Part shown: piece after piece, positions 1 to 11,254 of the stretch | Layout of the letters: every line of letters starts with the position of its first letter | Numbering within the stretch: position 1 is the first letter of the stretch | Origin: Delphinus delphis | Lineage: Eukaryota > Chordata > Mammalia > Artiodactyla > Delphinidae | Assembly (NCBI RefSeq): GCF_949987515.2 | Contig: NC_082688.1 | Coordinates: 77,132,731-77,196,730, forward strand | Direction: 5' to 3' | DNA length: 64,000 nucleotides | Program-made: the position numbers and the translations under genes | The notes under the pieces: model-generated | Databases searched by the model: none | What the model saw: only the letters and a program-made list of their open reading frames with translations | Told to the model about the DNA's origin: nothing

Positions 1-559
1 TAGAAAAAAAATATTGTGTGCAATGGTTTAATATTAGGTTTTTTAGATTCTGGATATTCCAAAATTAAATTTCAGCCAATTGAGCAATCATTCACTGAGT
101 GGGTTCTAATTTCCTTCAAGCTGAAGTAATAGCTATAATGTAAATATGTTCCATCACGTTTCAATTGGAGGCCAAAACACAGTTCTTTATTGCATTCAAG
201 TGAAAATTGCCATTTCACGTGGCCCTGCTTCATCAGCCAGTTACTCATTCAAGACAGTGCGAGTTTTCCACTTTACTGCATTCTAGATTGGGTGGTCTGT
301 GATAATATGATTCTACTCAAATGTGTGAGTAGAATTTGATTCTACTCAAATATTTGAGCAATACGTGTTGTTCAAATATTTCATCTGAATATAGCATCTG
401 GTCCCTCTTCAATATTTTATGGAACAGAAAATTCATGAATGAAGACACAACTACCACTAGCAGGGGCCAAAATATTTTCTGAGAAGATTATATGTACCTA
501 CATATGGATTTCTGCAAGACGGTTATTGTTACTATGTTGTTAAGGGCAGAACTTTGAAC
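1..559. other. Unclassified AT-rich DNA
   Basis: No gene or recognised repeat is visible. The only structure is a small hairpin and palindrome cluster near 310-383, listed separately. Confidence 0.5.
310..383. repeat. Hairpin with adjoining short repeats and palindrome
   Basis: ATTCTACTCA (310-319) and its exact reverse complement (326-335) flank a 6-nt spacer. The 14-mer GATTCTACTCAAAT occurs at 309-322 and again at 338-351. The second copy runs into the perfect palindrome TCAAATATTTGA (346-357), and CAAATATTTC recurs near 373. This is a local low-complexity rearrangement with no assigned function. Confidence 0.7.
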
Positions 560-725
560 TGGGCATGAGAAAACCTGATTCTTGCCTCAGTTATCTCTTA
601 TGTCTCTGACTTTGAGCAAGAGATATGCTCTATCTTAGATTTCATCGGTTCAATTAAAAAGAAAAAGGGGCTGATTACTAGAACTCTTTGTACCCCTAAA
701 TGTTAGTAATTCTGTAAAGCTATTC
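560..725 (+). repeat. MIR-family SINE fragment
   Basis: The order of blocks matches the ancient tRNA-derived MIR core: a cytosine-poor 'gaaaacctgattcttgcctcagtt' type region, a decayed 'gactttgagcaag' motif (from the family's 'gaccttgggcaag'), and a tail resembling the 'attctgt..attct' end of the longer MIR variants. It is strongly diverged, so the boundaries are approximate. Confidence 0.5.
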
Positions 726-754
726 TATTGGTCTCCAGCATGTTTGTTTTTTCT

Positions 755-1385
755 TTTTTACATCTTTATTGGAGTAAAAGAGAGAAAAAGTCTCTTGCCT
801 CTTTGGCAGGTCCAGACTTTTCCCTGGACTCCCTCCCGGCTAGCTGTGGCGCGCTAACCCCCTGCAGGCTGTGTTAACGCCGCCAGTCCTCTCCTGGCAT
901 CCGACCGAAGCCCGAGCCTCAGCTCCCAGCCCCCGCCCGCCCCAACGGATGAGCAGACAAGCCTCTTTGGCTGGTGAGTGCCGGTCGGCCCTGATCCTCT
1001 GTGCCGGAATCTCTCCGCTTTGCCCTCCGCACCCCTGTTGCTGCGCTCTCCTCCGCGGCTCCGAAGCTTTCCCCCCTCCGCCACCGGCAGTCTCAGCCCG
1101 TGAAGGGGCTTCTAGTGTATGGAAGCCTTTCCTCCTTCACAGCTCCCACCCACTGGTGCAGGGCCTGTTCCTATCCTTTTGTCTCTGTTTATTCTTTTTT
1201 CTTTTGCCCTACCCAGGTACGTGGGGAGTTTTTTGACTTTTGGGAGGTCTGAAGTCTTCTGCCAGCTTTCAGTAGGTGTTTTGTAGGAGTTGTTCCACAT
1301 GTAGATGTATTTCTGATGTATCTGTGGGGAGGAAGGTGATCTCCGCGTCTTACTCTTCTGCCATCTTCCCCCTCTCCTCCACAAA
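755..1385 (-). mobile_element. Miniature L1: L1 5'UTR fused to L1 3' terminus
   Basis: On the minus strand the block starts at about 1380 with a GGAGGAG...GAAGATGGCAGAAGAG start, the typical 5' end of a cetartiodactyl L1 promoter, followed by about 600 nt of GC-rich, CpG-containing 5'UTR. At about 775 it jumps straight to TACTCCAATAAAGATGT and an A-rich tail (plus-strand T-rich run at 747-759), the terminal bases of the L1 3'UTR. ORF1, ORF2 and almost all of the 3'UTR are absent. No good splice donor or acceptor is evident at the join, so template switching or a simple deletion is more likely than splicing. A T-rich 8-mer TGTTTGTT occurs at 741-748 and 1389-1396 and could be a target-site duplication, but it is low complexity. 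The minus-strand frames inside are UTR sequence, not genes. Confidence 0.7.
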
Positions 1386-2838
1386 TCTTGTTTGTTCTTT
1401 TGCTGAGTAGAAGTCTTTTAGTTTGATATAGTCCCACTTGAATTTTGCTTTTGTTGCCCGTAGTTTTGGTGTCAAGGAACTTTGTTCTATGTTTTCTTCT
1501 GGGAATTTTATGGTTTCATTTCTAGTGCTTAAGTCTTTAATCCACTTTGAGTTAATTTTATGAGTGGTTAAGATAGAGGTCCAATTTCATTTTTCTGCAT
1601 TTGGTTATCTAGTTTTATGAACACAGTTTACTGAAGAGACTACCCTTTCGCCATTGAGTATTTTGCCTTCCTAGTCAAATATTAGTTGACCACATATGTA
1701 AGAGTTTATTTTGATTATCTTCCATTTGCCTGTGTCTCTTTATGACAGTACCATATGCTCTGTTTAGTATAACTTTGTAGTGTAGTTTGAAATTTGGAAG
1801 TATGACACCTTTAGCTTTGTTCTTTTCTCTCAAGATTGCTTTCACTGTTCATGGTCTTTGCAGTTCCATATGTATTTTAGGATTGCTTTTTCTTTTTCTG
1901 TAAAAACAATGTCACTGGAATTTTGATAGGAATTGCATTGAATCTATAAATCACTTGGGCAGAATAGATGCTTTAACAATAGTAATTCTTCTGATTCATG
2001 AACACAGAAATCTTTCCATTTGTTGTGACTTCTTCAGTTTCTTTCATCAGAGTTTTGTACATTTCAGTGTACAGGTCTTTCATCTCCTTGGTTAGATTTA
2101 TTCCTAAGTATTTAATTATTTTTATGCAATTGTGAATGAGATTGTTTTCTTTAGTTTTTTCAGATATCTCATTGCTAGTGTACAGAAGTACAACTAATCT
2201 GAATGTTGTATCTTACAACTTTACTAAACTTGTTGATCAATTCTAACAGTATTTTTGGTGCAGTCTTTAAGATTTTCTATGCATTAACATCATATAATCT
2301 GAAAAAAGACAATTTTACTTGTTCCTTCCAATGGGGATGCCTTTTCTTTTCTTTCTTTTTCTCTTGCTTGCTTGCTATGGCTATGACTTCCAGTATTATG
2401 TTGAATAGATTCCTGTGGTGAGAGTGGGCACACTTTTTGTGTTCCTGATCTTAGAAGAAATGCTTTTAATCTTTTCCATTGAGTACGGTGTAAGTTGTGT
2501 ACTTTTCATACACAGCTTCTATCTATTATGTTGAGGTTCAGTCATTCTATACCTAATTTATTGAGAATTTTTATCATGAAAGGGTGTTGAATTTTGTCAA
2601 ATGCTTTTTCTGCTTTTGAGTTAATCATATGATTTTTGTCTTTCATTCTATTAATGTGGTGTATCACATTTATTGATTTGCATATGTTGAACCACTCATA
2701 CATCTCAGGAATAAATCCAGTTTGACCATGGTATATGATTATTTTAATATGATGTTGAATTCAATTTGCTAATATTTTCTTTAGAATTTTTGCCTCTATG
2801 TTCATAAGGGATATTGACCTGAAGTTTTATCATAATGT
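1386..2838 (-). mobile_element. Old LINE-1 fragment (ORF2 reverse-transcriptase region), antisense
   Basis: The plus strand reads as the complement of mid-ORF2: recognisable blocks are the 'tagtcccacttg..tttgcttttgttgcc' region (1428-1458), the 'accatatgctctgtttag' block (1750), 'gaattgcattgaatctata' (1930), 'gtgagagtgggcacac' (2418) and the 'gtgtatcacatttattgatttgcatatgttgaa' region (2661-2693), in correct L1 order. Many substitutions and no long open frame place it well before the younger L1 copies. It ends abruptly at 1386 against the miniature L1 and at 2838 against a GC-rich block. Confidence 0.85.
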
Positions 2839-3500
2839 CTAGTGATGTAGGGTGCAAGTGCATGGGTCTTTAGTGGCAACAGGTTCATGCGAGCATTATG
2901 TCTCTTTGGCTCAGGTCTCTGGATTCTACAGCATTGACAATGTGTGGTCCTTAGAGAGCACTACGGGCATCCATATTGGCAGCAAGGGCTGTTGGTTTCC
3001 CCATCTGTACCTGCAGGTCCAGTGGCTAGTGACCAGGACAGAAAACAATGGTGACTAGAGCCAGTGGTGTGCACACACCCTGATGCAGAAGCCAGCAGCG
3101 TGTTCCTGTGTAGTGGCAGGGGCTGGTTACAGATGTACGCATATGTGATGGTGGGGTCAGGGCAGGCAGCAAAGGCTGGAGCTAACTGCAAGCACACTGG
3201 CAGCTGTGGGGCGCCACAGCTTTTGGTGTGCACTATCATGGCTATGGGGTGCATGGCAATGGAGGCTGGTGATGGGGACTTTGTTGGAGAGTATGGGTAG
3301 GGATGAAGTAGATGTACAGCTAGAGGGCCTAGCTGTAAGTGAGTGTAGTGGTGCCGGCCAGTGACAGAAGACAGGACTTGATCTGGGCTCATAAGCAGCT
3401 TCAGGGGCTCTGGCTGTCAGGGTGCTCTCTCATGGCTGCACAGTCTTCCCTAAGGCATGTACGCAGCAGTGGAGGCCAGGGAAGGGTGTCAGGCTGGTGG
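2839..3500. other. GC-rich block of unknown origin between two old L1 pieces
   Basis: About 660 bases, clearly richer in G+C than the flanks, with many GGC/TGG/CAG-like short motifs and irregular internal similarity. Open frames of 68-143 codons cross it on both strands, which is expected in stop-poor GC-rich DNA; none resembles a known protein. It might be a decayed L1 5'UTR or another mobile element. I could not classify it. Confidence 0.5.
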
Positions 3501-3865
3501 TGTTCAAGTGCTCAGAGCATTTGTCAAATGCTTTCCCTGTATTTGTTGAGGTGAGCATATAGTTTTTCCCTTTACTCCTTTAATGCCATTAATTACTTTG
3601 ACTGCTTTTCAAACGTTAAACTAACTTTGTAGTCCTGAGATGAGATCCAACTGATCATGATGTAATACACTTTTTATATATTGTTGGGTTAAATTTGGTA
3701 ATATTTTATTAATGATTTTTTTGTGATTACACTCACAAGGAATATTAGTCTCTAATTTTTTCTTTTAAAATCTTCGTAATATTTTGGCATGAGGCTTATA
3801 CCCATTTCACAGAATAGGTTGTAAAGCATTCTCTATTTCCTGTAAATATTTAAGGCAAGTATTAT
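3501..3865 (-). mobile_element. Old LINE-1 fragment, antisense
   Basis: Starts with 'atttgtcaaatgctttccctg', the same ORF2 region as 2596-2620, and continues through decayed complements of the RT region ('ggaatattagtctctaatttt', 'ggcatgaggcttatacc'). Because this region is already present in the fragment ending at 2838, it is either a second insertion or a duplicated piece. Confidence 0.6.
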
Positions 3866-5719
3866 TTTTTTAATTTAATGTTTGAATTAAACTACGTCAG
3901 CGTTTATCTAATACCATGTGCCATCTCAAATGGAATCCTTACTCTGGAACCCTGTGGAAAATGTCCATTTTGACTTGTACCATTCCACTTTTTTTACTTA
4001 TTTTGGAAATAACTGTATAGGGTGTATCTTCACCATTAACTAATCTCAATTTCAGCTTTCATGAACCCTAATAACCTTGGTAGTCCCTTCCACTATAGGA
4101 TCCAAGGGGATGTCTTATGTATTTCTTTTCCTTTCTCTCTGGTCTAGCACCTGGTGCATGATCCAAACATGGTGAATGAGATTCATATGTCTTATACTTT
4201 AATTCTTGAGGGGTTGAAACAAAGGTCCAGAGTCAGACTGTGATTTTAGCTATGGCTGTAACTGAGTGGAGCATCCACATGTGCATTTTAAAGTACTGAG
4301 AGTACGCAGTGTCTAACACTGTCAGGAGCTGACCAGAGTGACATGGTGTCGTCAGTGGCAGCACAGTGAGATTACTCCTTGGCAGCAGGCTAATTTTTTA
4401 CTAACTCTATTTGGATCCTGACACAGGTTGATTTTCTAGATCTTCTCTGAATTCTGTAGTCTACCAGAGTCCTTCCCAACTAATTTCCGTTGAGGCTATT
4501 CAGAATCAATTTCTGTTCTTTGCAATCCCAACTCTCTGGTAGTATTCTTACCATAGTACGGAGAATGATGCCCTTTATACACCAACATCATGTACTTATT
4601 ACACTTCCAAAGATGGTTGAGTAACCAGTTTGCCCCAGCTGTACACGGGTATTGTGAATTTGTTTGTGTTCTAATGTTATTCTTGAATTCTAATATAATG
4701 TATGTTTGCCTGACATAGAGTTGTGCATATGAACCATAATAGCTAACGGAGAGCTGCCATGTAGCTTTTTATTTTAAAAACTATAAACACATATCTTTTA
4801 ATCCATTTTTTTTAAAAAATGGAGTTATAGTGGAATTAAGTCTCATAGATTTCGAAGGTGTTGGGAGTGAGGTGCTGTTCCACGGAAAGAAAATGATAAG
4901 TGACGTTGCATATAACTCTTAGGAAAGTGAAAGACTTCAATGAAATTTTACATTGATAGAGTGCCTCAGCGTGTCTACTTTCAAGGTAAATTGTAGGGTC
5001 AGAAATTGATCCTTAGGGAAGCCAATCTGTAAAGTTTCATAAAGGTCAAAGCATTTCACCTGAAGGTTGTTTCTTAATGGCTATTCGGGATCATTGTATA
5101 GTCAATTTGATTGATTGTGCCATTTGAGACACCTAAAAGAAAAAAAAAATCTGCCCAAAAGCAGTCAATACGTGGGTTACTTGTAGGTGCAACCTAGGAA
5201 AAGCAACATTTCCTTTTTTATGCTCACGTAAAATTTTGTTTTGTAGTGAAAATATTTGGGATCTGTAGTCATCATCTAAAAATATTTTAAATGTTAACAC
5301 AGTTAACACATACATATGTAGATATATACGCACACACATTCACACAAAATTGGCTATTTGTCTTTCCAATGCCTGTTTTTGCGCATCAACCATTTTTGCC
5401 TTAATAATTTGATATTTATAATAATGGACAGGTTAAACATATTATTGTCTAAAAGCCCATGAAATATTAGGTTTAATGAAATTATAACAATAACACATCA
5501 GAATATATTTTTCCCTTCGGCTCCCTGGGTTCAGGATGACATAAAATCAGCTAGTATCCCCCTAACTCCTATAAGGTGAAAGACAAAAAAGTTGCACCAG
5601 TAGAAAACAGTTTGATTTGAATGCCAATCAATGGTTGACTTTCTTAGTGCTACTTTTATTCCTAACTATTGAAGAAAGTAAATTATATGCTTTCTTATAG
5701 CTAACTACTTAGTAATTAT
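3866..5719. other. Unclassified intergenic DNA
   Basis: No gene is visible. The stretch at about 4180-4560 has the look of a decayed LTR or MER-type repeat, but I could not name it. An A-run lies at 5138-5150 and a weak CA/TA-rich stretch at 5308-5345. Confidence 0.4.
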
Positions 5720-5900
5720 TACAACCCTAGCTAAATGGGCTGATCTCTCTGAAACTCAAGATTCTTCAATTTAGCTGGTCACTCCATTTGTAAGGGTGGG
5801 TTACCAACTACACCTCCTAGGATGGCTGTGAAACTTAAATGGGATAATCTAAGCAAAGAGGTTAGCATAGTGCCTGTCATATAGTGGTACACAAAGAACT
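5720..5900 (+). repeat. MIR SINE fragment
   Basis: Shows the MIR 3' half: 'aaacttaaatgggataatctaagcaaagaggttagcatagtgcctgtcatatagt' is a diverged form of the family's 'attaaatgagataatacatgtaaagcacttagcacagtgcctggcacatagt'. Upstream 'ctccatttgtaaggg' fits the 'ctcatctgtaaaatg' block. Confidence 0.75.
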
Positions 5901-8115
5901 GAATAATAATAATGACCCTACTGCTGTCAACAGTCCTCTGAACACAGTGAAAAGATTTGTAAGTAACCTAACACATGGGATTGTATTATCGAATCAGACT
6001 CACATCAATCAGAGCTCTTACCTAGGTAGAAGAGGAGAGTGCCATTTTTCAATAAACCCAGAAAAGCCAGGTTTTCCTCCAGTGTTGGAGAATACTGTTT
6101 TTATTTCAAAAGCACCAAATGAAGTGGTTGACTTACATTTAAGGGCCATGAAGTATAAAAAAATATGCACCAAATATTAAAATCACACTCAGAGGAGCTG
6201 GCTGCCCATAATAAGACTGACACAAGGACGCTGAGACCCAGTGGAAAGAAAAATGGATTCATATTTCTCATCTGATATTCATTCCAGGCCATAGCTCATG
6301 AAAAGAAATGACAGGCAGAATTCCCTCTTCGGTTATTTCACTCTCTCCCCCACTCTCCATCCTTCTCCCTGTCTTTTGTTTTTCCTTTTTGTTTGGAGGA
6401 GGCAGAAGTGTGTAGAATCAAGTGTACTGCACACATGTTTAATCCAAGTTCTCTTTTCAAGGAGGAAATTTTTGCTAGAAGAAATAGAAAGCCCAAGTGA
6501 AAATGACTTAAATGAAAAGTCCTAAGGATAGATGGATCTAAAATTAGGCAAGTAAGTAGTTGAACAAGTCACCAAGTTCCAGAATTGTCTTTCCATATTT
6601 TCCTCTGCTATCTTCAGTATACTTCCTCGGCTATATTCAGTATATGGCATGAGTATATTCATACTCATGAAATGACACCCTAAATATCATATGATCCTAC
6701 ACCAAAGTTCAGAGACAAGAATGGAAAAAGCATTTTTTTCAGTGTCTTTCTAAGCTTGAAGGAACCTCTGTTGGAAGCCCTCCAGCAGTTCATGTGGTTT
6801 TCTGTGATTCAGTCACTGGGAAAGGAACTGAAAAATTGGCTTAGGCAAATCAGTATTTATCCAAGTCACATTGGAAAGAGATAGATCCAGAATATTTTAG
6901 GATTCAGACGGCATAGAAGATTTCATAAACACTTGAGGATTGGCACCCAATAGTATCTACTGTAGCTACACTCATTCACACAGAGCAAGCTATTCTTTAT
7001 CAATAGATATAATGAAATTTTGCCATAATTTATCATTAATATGTTATAGTTTTCCATATAGAAAGTACAAGCCACAGAAACTATTTGTTGTGAATTAATA
7101 TAACAAAAGAGCTGCATTTTAAAAGGTATTTTCAATATATCTACTAACGTATCAGTGGTCTATTTCTAAGACACATCTGCAAATATGTAGTTTCCTAAGT
7201 TACTATTATATATTTTTTGAACATTAAGAAACAGCTTTATTTTAATATTCCAATAATGCAAAAATGATAGCTTCTTTTTTCATTTCTGAATCACTTTATG
7301 ATAGCTGGTTGTTTAGGGAGTATAGTCTTTCAGAACAAAGTTTCTGTTCTATTACCAATGTAAGGGAAAAAAAAAAGATGTGCCCATTAATTATAGCATA
7401 GGTTCCTAAAATTGAAAAGAAAGCAATGGAATTCAGAAAGTCCTGGACATTAGATAATAATTGGGTTTGAAAATATAATTTTATTAAATAAAACTATAAT
7501 TTTATAATTAAAATGTTTATTAATTCAAAAAACAATGTATTTTCTTCTGTTATATAATGCATATGTATACACACACACAAACACATAGATCACTTTAAAA
7601 TAGATCAGTCAAAAAGGTTCAATAAAAGTGGGTGCATTAGAGTTGAAGTCCTTAGTGAGTGAGAAGGATTTCTAATAGGTATGTATGAGAGTCAGGACAT
7701 TCAAAGTAGAAAGGACTGCTTTAATAAAAAGGCATGGAAATGGGAAACAACTTTTAGAACAGGTTAACTAGAAAGACAAATTTTGATTATGTGAACAATG
7801 AAATAGGAATATGAGTAGTAAAAGTTTTTGGACAGATTATGGAGAGTCATGGATATCAGGCTATGAATTTATTCTGTGGTGCAGATTTTTCTGTAGGTAA
7901 TGGAAAAATGATTGGAGATGGTGTAGGAAAGACACAGGATATTTAAAATGGTATTAAGGAAATACGAATCTGAAAGAAATGTTATAGCAAAGTGGGGGAG
8001 ACACTTTATATCCAGTTAGGATCAGAGGCAGCATGTTACAAGCAATAAATTATGCTTTAAATTAGATAGACATTCGAATTTCAACTCCGATATTTAACAG
8101 TTTTAAAAACATACA
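5901..8115. other. Unclassified intergenic DNA
   Basis: AT-rich sequence with scattered short open frames, including 5884-6180 (98 codons) that begins in the MIR and resembles nothing. A short CA-rich run is at 7569-7586. The stretch 7700-7960 may be an old interspersed repeat, but I could not assign it. Confidence 0.4.
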
Positions 8116-8333
8116 GGGCTTCCCTGGTGGCGCAGTGGTTGAGAGTCCGCCTGCCGATGCAGGGGACACGGGTTCGTGCCCCGGTTTGGGAAGATCCCAC
8201 ATGCCGCGGAGCGGCTGGGCCTGTGAGCCATGGCCGCTGAGCCTGCGTGTCCGGAGCCTGTGCTCCGCAACGGGAGAGGCCACAACAGTGAGAGGCCCGC
8301 GTACCGCAAAACAAACAAACAAACAAAAAAAAA
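8116..8333 (+). mobile_element. CHR-2-type SINE (tRNA-derived, cetacean)
   Basis: A complete short CHR SINE: GGGCTTCCCTGG start, tRNA-related head with A and B boxes, a CpG-rich middle (GAGCCATGGCCGCTGAG), the GCAACGGGAGAGGCC block, and a GCGTACCGC end followed by an (AAAC)n-type A-rich tail (8307-8333). CpG sites are largely preserved, so the copy is young. The target-site duplication is not clear. Both strands give spurious open frames of 64-97 codons. Confidence 0.95.
8128..8181 (+). promoter_or_regulatory. Internal Pol III promoter of CHR-2 SINE (A and B boxes)
   Basis: TGGCGCAGTGG (8128-8138) fits the A-box consensus and GGTTCGTGCCC (8171-8181) fits the B-box apart from one position. 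Spacing is as in a tRNA gene. The other CHR copies here carry the same boxes; the long copy at 29839 has GGTTCAAGCCC (29894-29904), the best B-box match. Confidence 0.75.
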
Positions 8334-8912
8334 TACAAATTTGTCCTTCTGTGTCTGGTTTATTTCACTTAGTGTAATGTCTTCCAGTCCATCCATGTTG
8401 TCACAAATGAAAACATTTTTTTAAGGCTGAATAATATTCCATTGTACGTATATACCACATTTTCTTTATCCATTCATTGGATATTTCCACAGTAGCTACA
8501 TGAGGAATCCAAAATAGTCAAACTCATAGAAGCAGAGTAGAATGGTGATTTCCAGGAGTGGGGGGAAGGAGGAAATGGGAAAGTATTAGTCAAAATGTGT
8601 AAAGTTTCGGTGATATAAGATGAATAAGTCCTAGAGATCCACTGTACAGCACAGTGCCTCTAGTTAACAATACTGTATTGTATACTTAAAAGTTTGCTAA
8701 GATAGTAGGTCTCATGTTGTATTCTTATCACAAAAATGTTAGTAATAATAAGGTGGGAGAATACTTTTGGGGGTGTTTGATATGTTTATGGCATAGATTA
8801 TGGTGATGGTTTCACAGGTTTATACTTATCTCCAAACTCATCAAGTTGTGTACATTAAATGTGTACTGCTTTCCATATGTCAATCATACCTTAATAAAGT
8901 AGTTTAGAAAAC
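8334..8912 (+). mobile_element. Old L1 3' end with 5' inversion
   Basis: 8341-8490 is antisense (complement of the ORF2 C-terminal/3'UTR start: 'ggctgaataatattccattgta', 'accacattttctttatccattcattgga'). From about 8491 the sequence switches to sense L1 3'UTR ('tagctacatgaggaatccaaaatag', 'gtagaatggtgatttccaggag', 'gttaacaatactgtattgtatactt') and ends with 'accttaataaagtag' near 8905. An inverted 5' segment joined to a sense 3' segment is the signature of twin priming during target-primed reverse transcription. Confidence 0.8.
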
Positions 8913-8935
8913 ACACAAATTATTTAGCCTTTCTG

Positions 8936-8937
<2 letters not shown>

Positions 8938-8971
<34 letters not shown>
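8938..8971 (+). repeat. (TG)n microsatellite
   Basis: About 17 uninterrupted TG units following 'ctgca', then T-rich DNA. It is likely length-polymorphic. Confidence 0.97.
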
Positions 8972-8972
<1 letters not shown>

Positions 8973-9499
8973 TTTTTACACCTCAGACAAAAGCAGTTAG
9001 CTAATCCTGTTGAGTTTTCTACATAAATAATTTTATAATCTGTTGCATATCACATTGTTATCCCTACTGATTTCATTCAGTAATTCACAATAATTTAGTC
9101 TCTTACTTCTTTTCCAGCCATGCATTCTGCCATTTTTCTAGCCCCAACGTACTGTTTTTATTTGTAGCTACTCAAATTTGTCTTTTTATATTTTATAAGC
9201 CCTTTGTTTTGAATGTATTTCTTTCTTGCTAACGTTTCCTTTGTTTTTCAAATTTTAACCAAAGCGATATTTTCTCTATGAATCTCTACTATCCCTCTCT
9301 CCAAACTATGACAGAATGAGATGTTTTGTCCTTTCACTGCTTATGGTATGTGTACTCCTGTACTAAACCTCTTCTCATATTGTGTATAACTTTTTATTTC
9401 AGTGTCTCTTATACTCTTTAAAGGAACCTTATATTTATATTGTTTGGCACACAGTAGAATTTCAATAGGTGTTTACTGGATATAAAAAATATTGATTGA
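8972..9499. other. Unclassified intergenic DNA
   Basis: AT-rich sequence with no recognised gene or repeat. Confidence 0.4.
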
Positions 9500-9704
9500 G
9501 GGCTTTCCTGGTGGCGCAGTGGTTGAGAGTCCGCCTGCCGATGCAGGGGACACGGGTTCGTGCCCCGGCCCGGGAAGATCCCACATGCCGCATAGCGGCT
9601 GGGCACGTGAGCCATGGCCGCAGAGCCTGCGCGTCCGGAACCTGTGCTCCGCAACGGGAGAGGCCACAACAGTGAGAGGCCTGCGTACCACACACACACA
9701 CAAA

Positions 9705-9738
<34 letters not shown>
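9500..9738 (+). mobile_element. CHR-2-type SINE with microsatellite tail
   Basis: Complete CHR-2 body from GGGCTTTCCTGG to GCGTACC (about 9689), with A box TGGCGCAGTGG and B box GGTTCGTGCCC. The 3' tail has turned into (CA)n then (TA)n (9689-9738). Frames on both strands (76-95 codons) are SINE translations. No clear target-site duplication. Confidence 0.95.
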
Positions 9739-10904
9739 CCTATCACCAAGTTGGGATTACATAATATGGCCCCAATACAAAATAATTTAAAATCATCTTG
9801 ACATTTGTAGCATCAACAGAATTGGATTTGAGTCTTATATGAGTGCAGCAGTGAACCCAGCTTTGCAATTCTGATAGTTGATTTTTTACGAAAGGTTTGA
9901 ATAAATCAGAAAGCATGACCAAAGTACTTAAAGGGCTAACAGCTAGATTCTTATGAGGAAAGATATAATGAGTTTGTATAGATCAGTTTAGAGACAAGAA
10001 GGATGTTAACCCACTGTGACTATTTGAAGAGTTTTATAAAGGTGATGACTAGTCTTTTTTTTCTCCTTCTTGAGAAGAGACAGAATAAGAAAAAGCTTAA
10101 ATTATAGGAAGAGTTTGGATAGGCATTCAGAAGAGACCATTAACTATGTTTGGTTAAAAGGATAATAAGAAAGTTTCATTTTTGCATAACTTCAAAATAA
10201 GATGCAAAATCTGAAATTAAGGTAGTTGTCCAGAGAGCTTCAAGACCCTCCTTACTCTAAAAATAAACATAATACAGAAGATAAGAATTAAAGTCTATGT
10301 TAATGTATACTGTTTTTTCTCTTAGTCAATCATAAGCAGATTATTTTGTACATATGACCAAAAGCAATAAACAATGGGAATAATATGGCCATATTAAAGG
10401 TACTATTCTCAATTTAATTACTTAACTAGTAGATGTTAATTCCAAAGGCTGTTAGTACAGAAGTTTGTAAAAATCAATACTTTCAGAAATCAGAATATAA
10501 ACCCAATCGTAACATATTACTTTTGAATTTAATTTTTTTATTGTTTGAGCAAATATTACATGCATTAAAAATAACTGAATGCAGACACAACAGAAATGAA
10601 ATTGTTTTCTTCCCACTAATATTCAGCTGTCTTCCCCAAAAGTATACCTGTAGGGTCAAGTACAGTCATTAGTGGGGACATACAAGGGTCTTTATATTCT
10701 TGTGCCTGCCCACTTTCCCAACTCATACTGTTTTAATCTGTAATCTGTTTTCTCCCTAAGTATGTATACATAAAAACACATACACAGACAAAGACACACA
10801 TATACACAAATATTTTCTGTGCCTTGCCTTTTGACTTGATAAAATATGTGATATAATTGTATATTAGTACATATTGGTATGACTCATTTTGTTAAAAAAA
10901 CGAC
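9739..10904. other. Unclassified intergenic DNA
   Basis: No gene or named repeat is recognised. A CA-rich stretch (10770-10805) precedes the L1 fragment that follows. Confidence 0.4.
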
Positions 10905-11254
10905 TACATGATAAGCATAGATATATAGACCAAAGGAACCAAATAGAGAGTCCAGAAATAAGCCCTTGAATATATGGTCAACTAATACTTGACAAAGGAG
11001 GCAAGAATACTCAATGGGGAAAGAATGGTCTCTTCAAGAATTTATGGGAAAGCTGAATGACCACATACAGGAAAATGAAATTGGACTCCTAATTGAAACA
11101 CTCATAAAAATCAACTCAAAGTAGATTAAAGACTTAAACATTAGAACTGAAACCATAAAACTCCCAGAAAAAAACATAGGTAAAACATCTTTGGCTTTGG
11201 TCTTGGCAACAATATTTTTGGATATGACACCAAGAGAGGACACATCAAAAACAA

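Noticed and set aside
854..1437. Overlapping 76-121 codon frames in a GC-rich, CpG-containing block, resembling a first exon with a CpG island
   Set aside because: The block is an L1 5'UTR in reverse orientation (GAAGATGGC start on the minus strand) attached to an L1 3' terminus. No splice donor and coding-exon structure is supported.
2961..3392. 143-codon minus-strand frame in a GC-rich block
   Set aside because: Low-stop composition explains it. Overlapping frames exist on the other strand, and no domain, start context or splice sites are convincing.
4180..4560. Possible decayed LTR
   Set aside because: No convincing TG...CA ends, polyadenylation signal or duplication could be found, so it was left unclassified.
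7700..7960. Possible old interspersed repeat
   Set aside because: A vague resemblance to a known mammalian repeat was noted, but no block matched well enough to name it.
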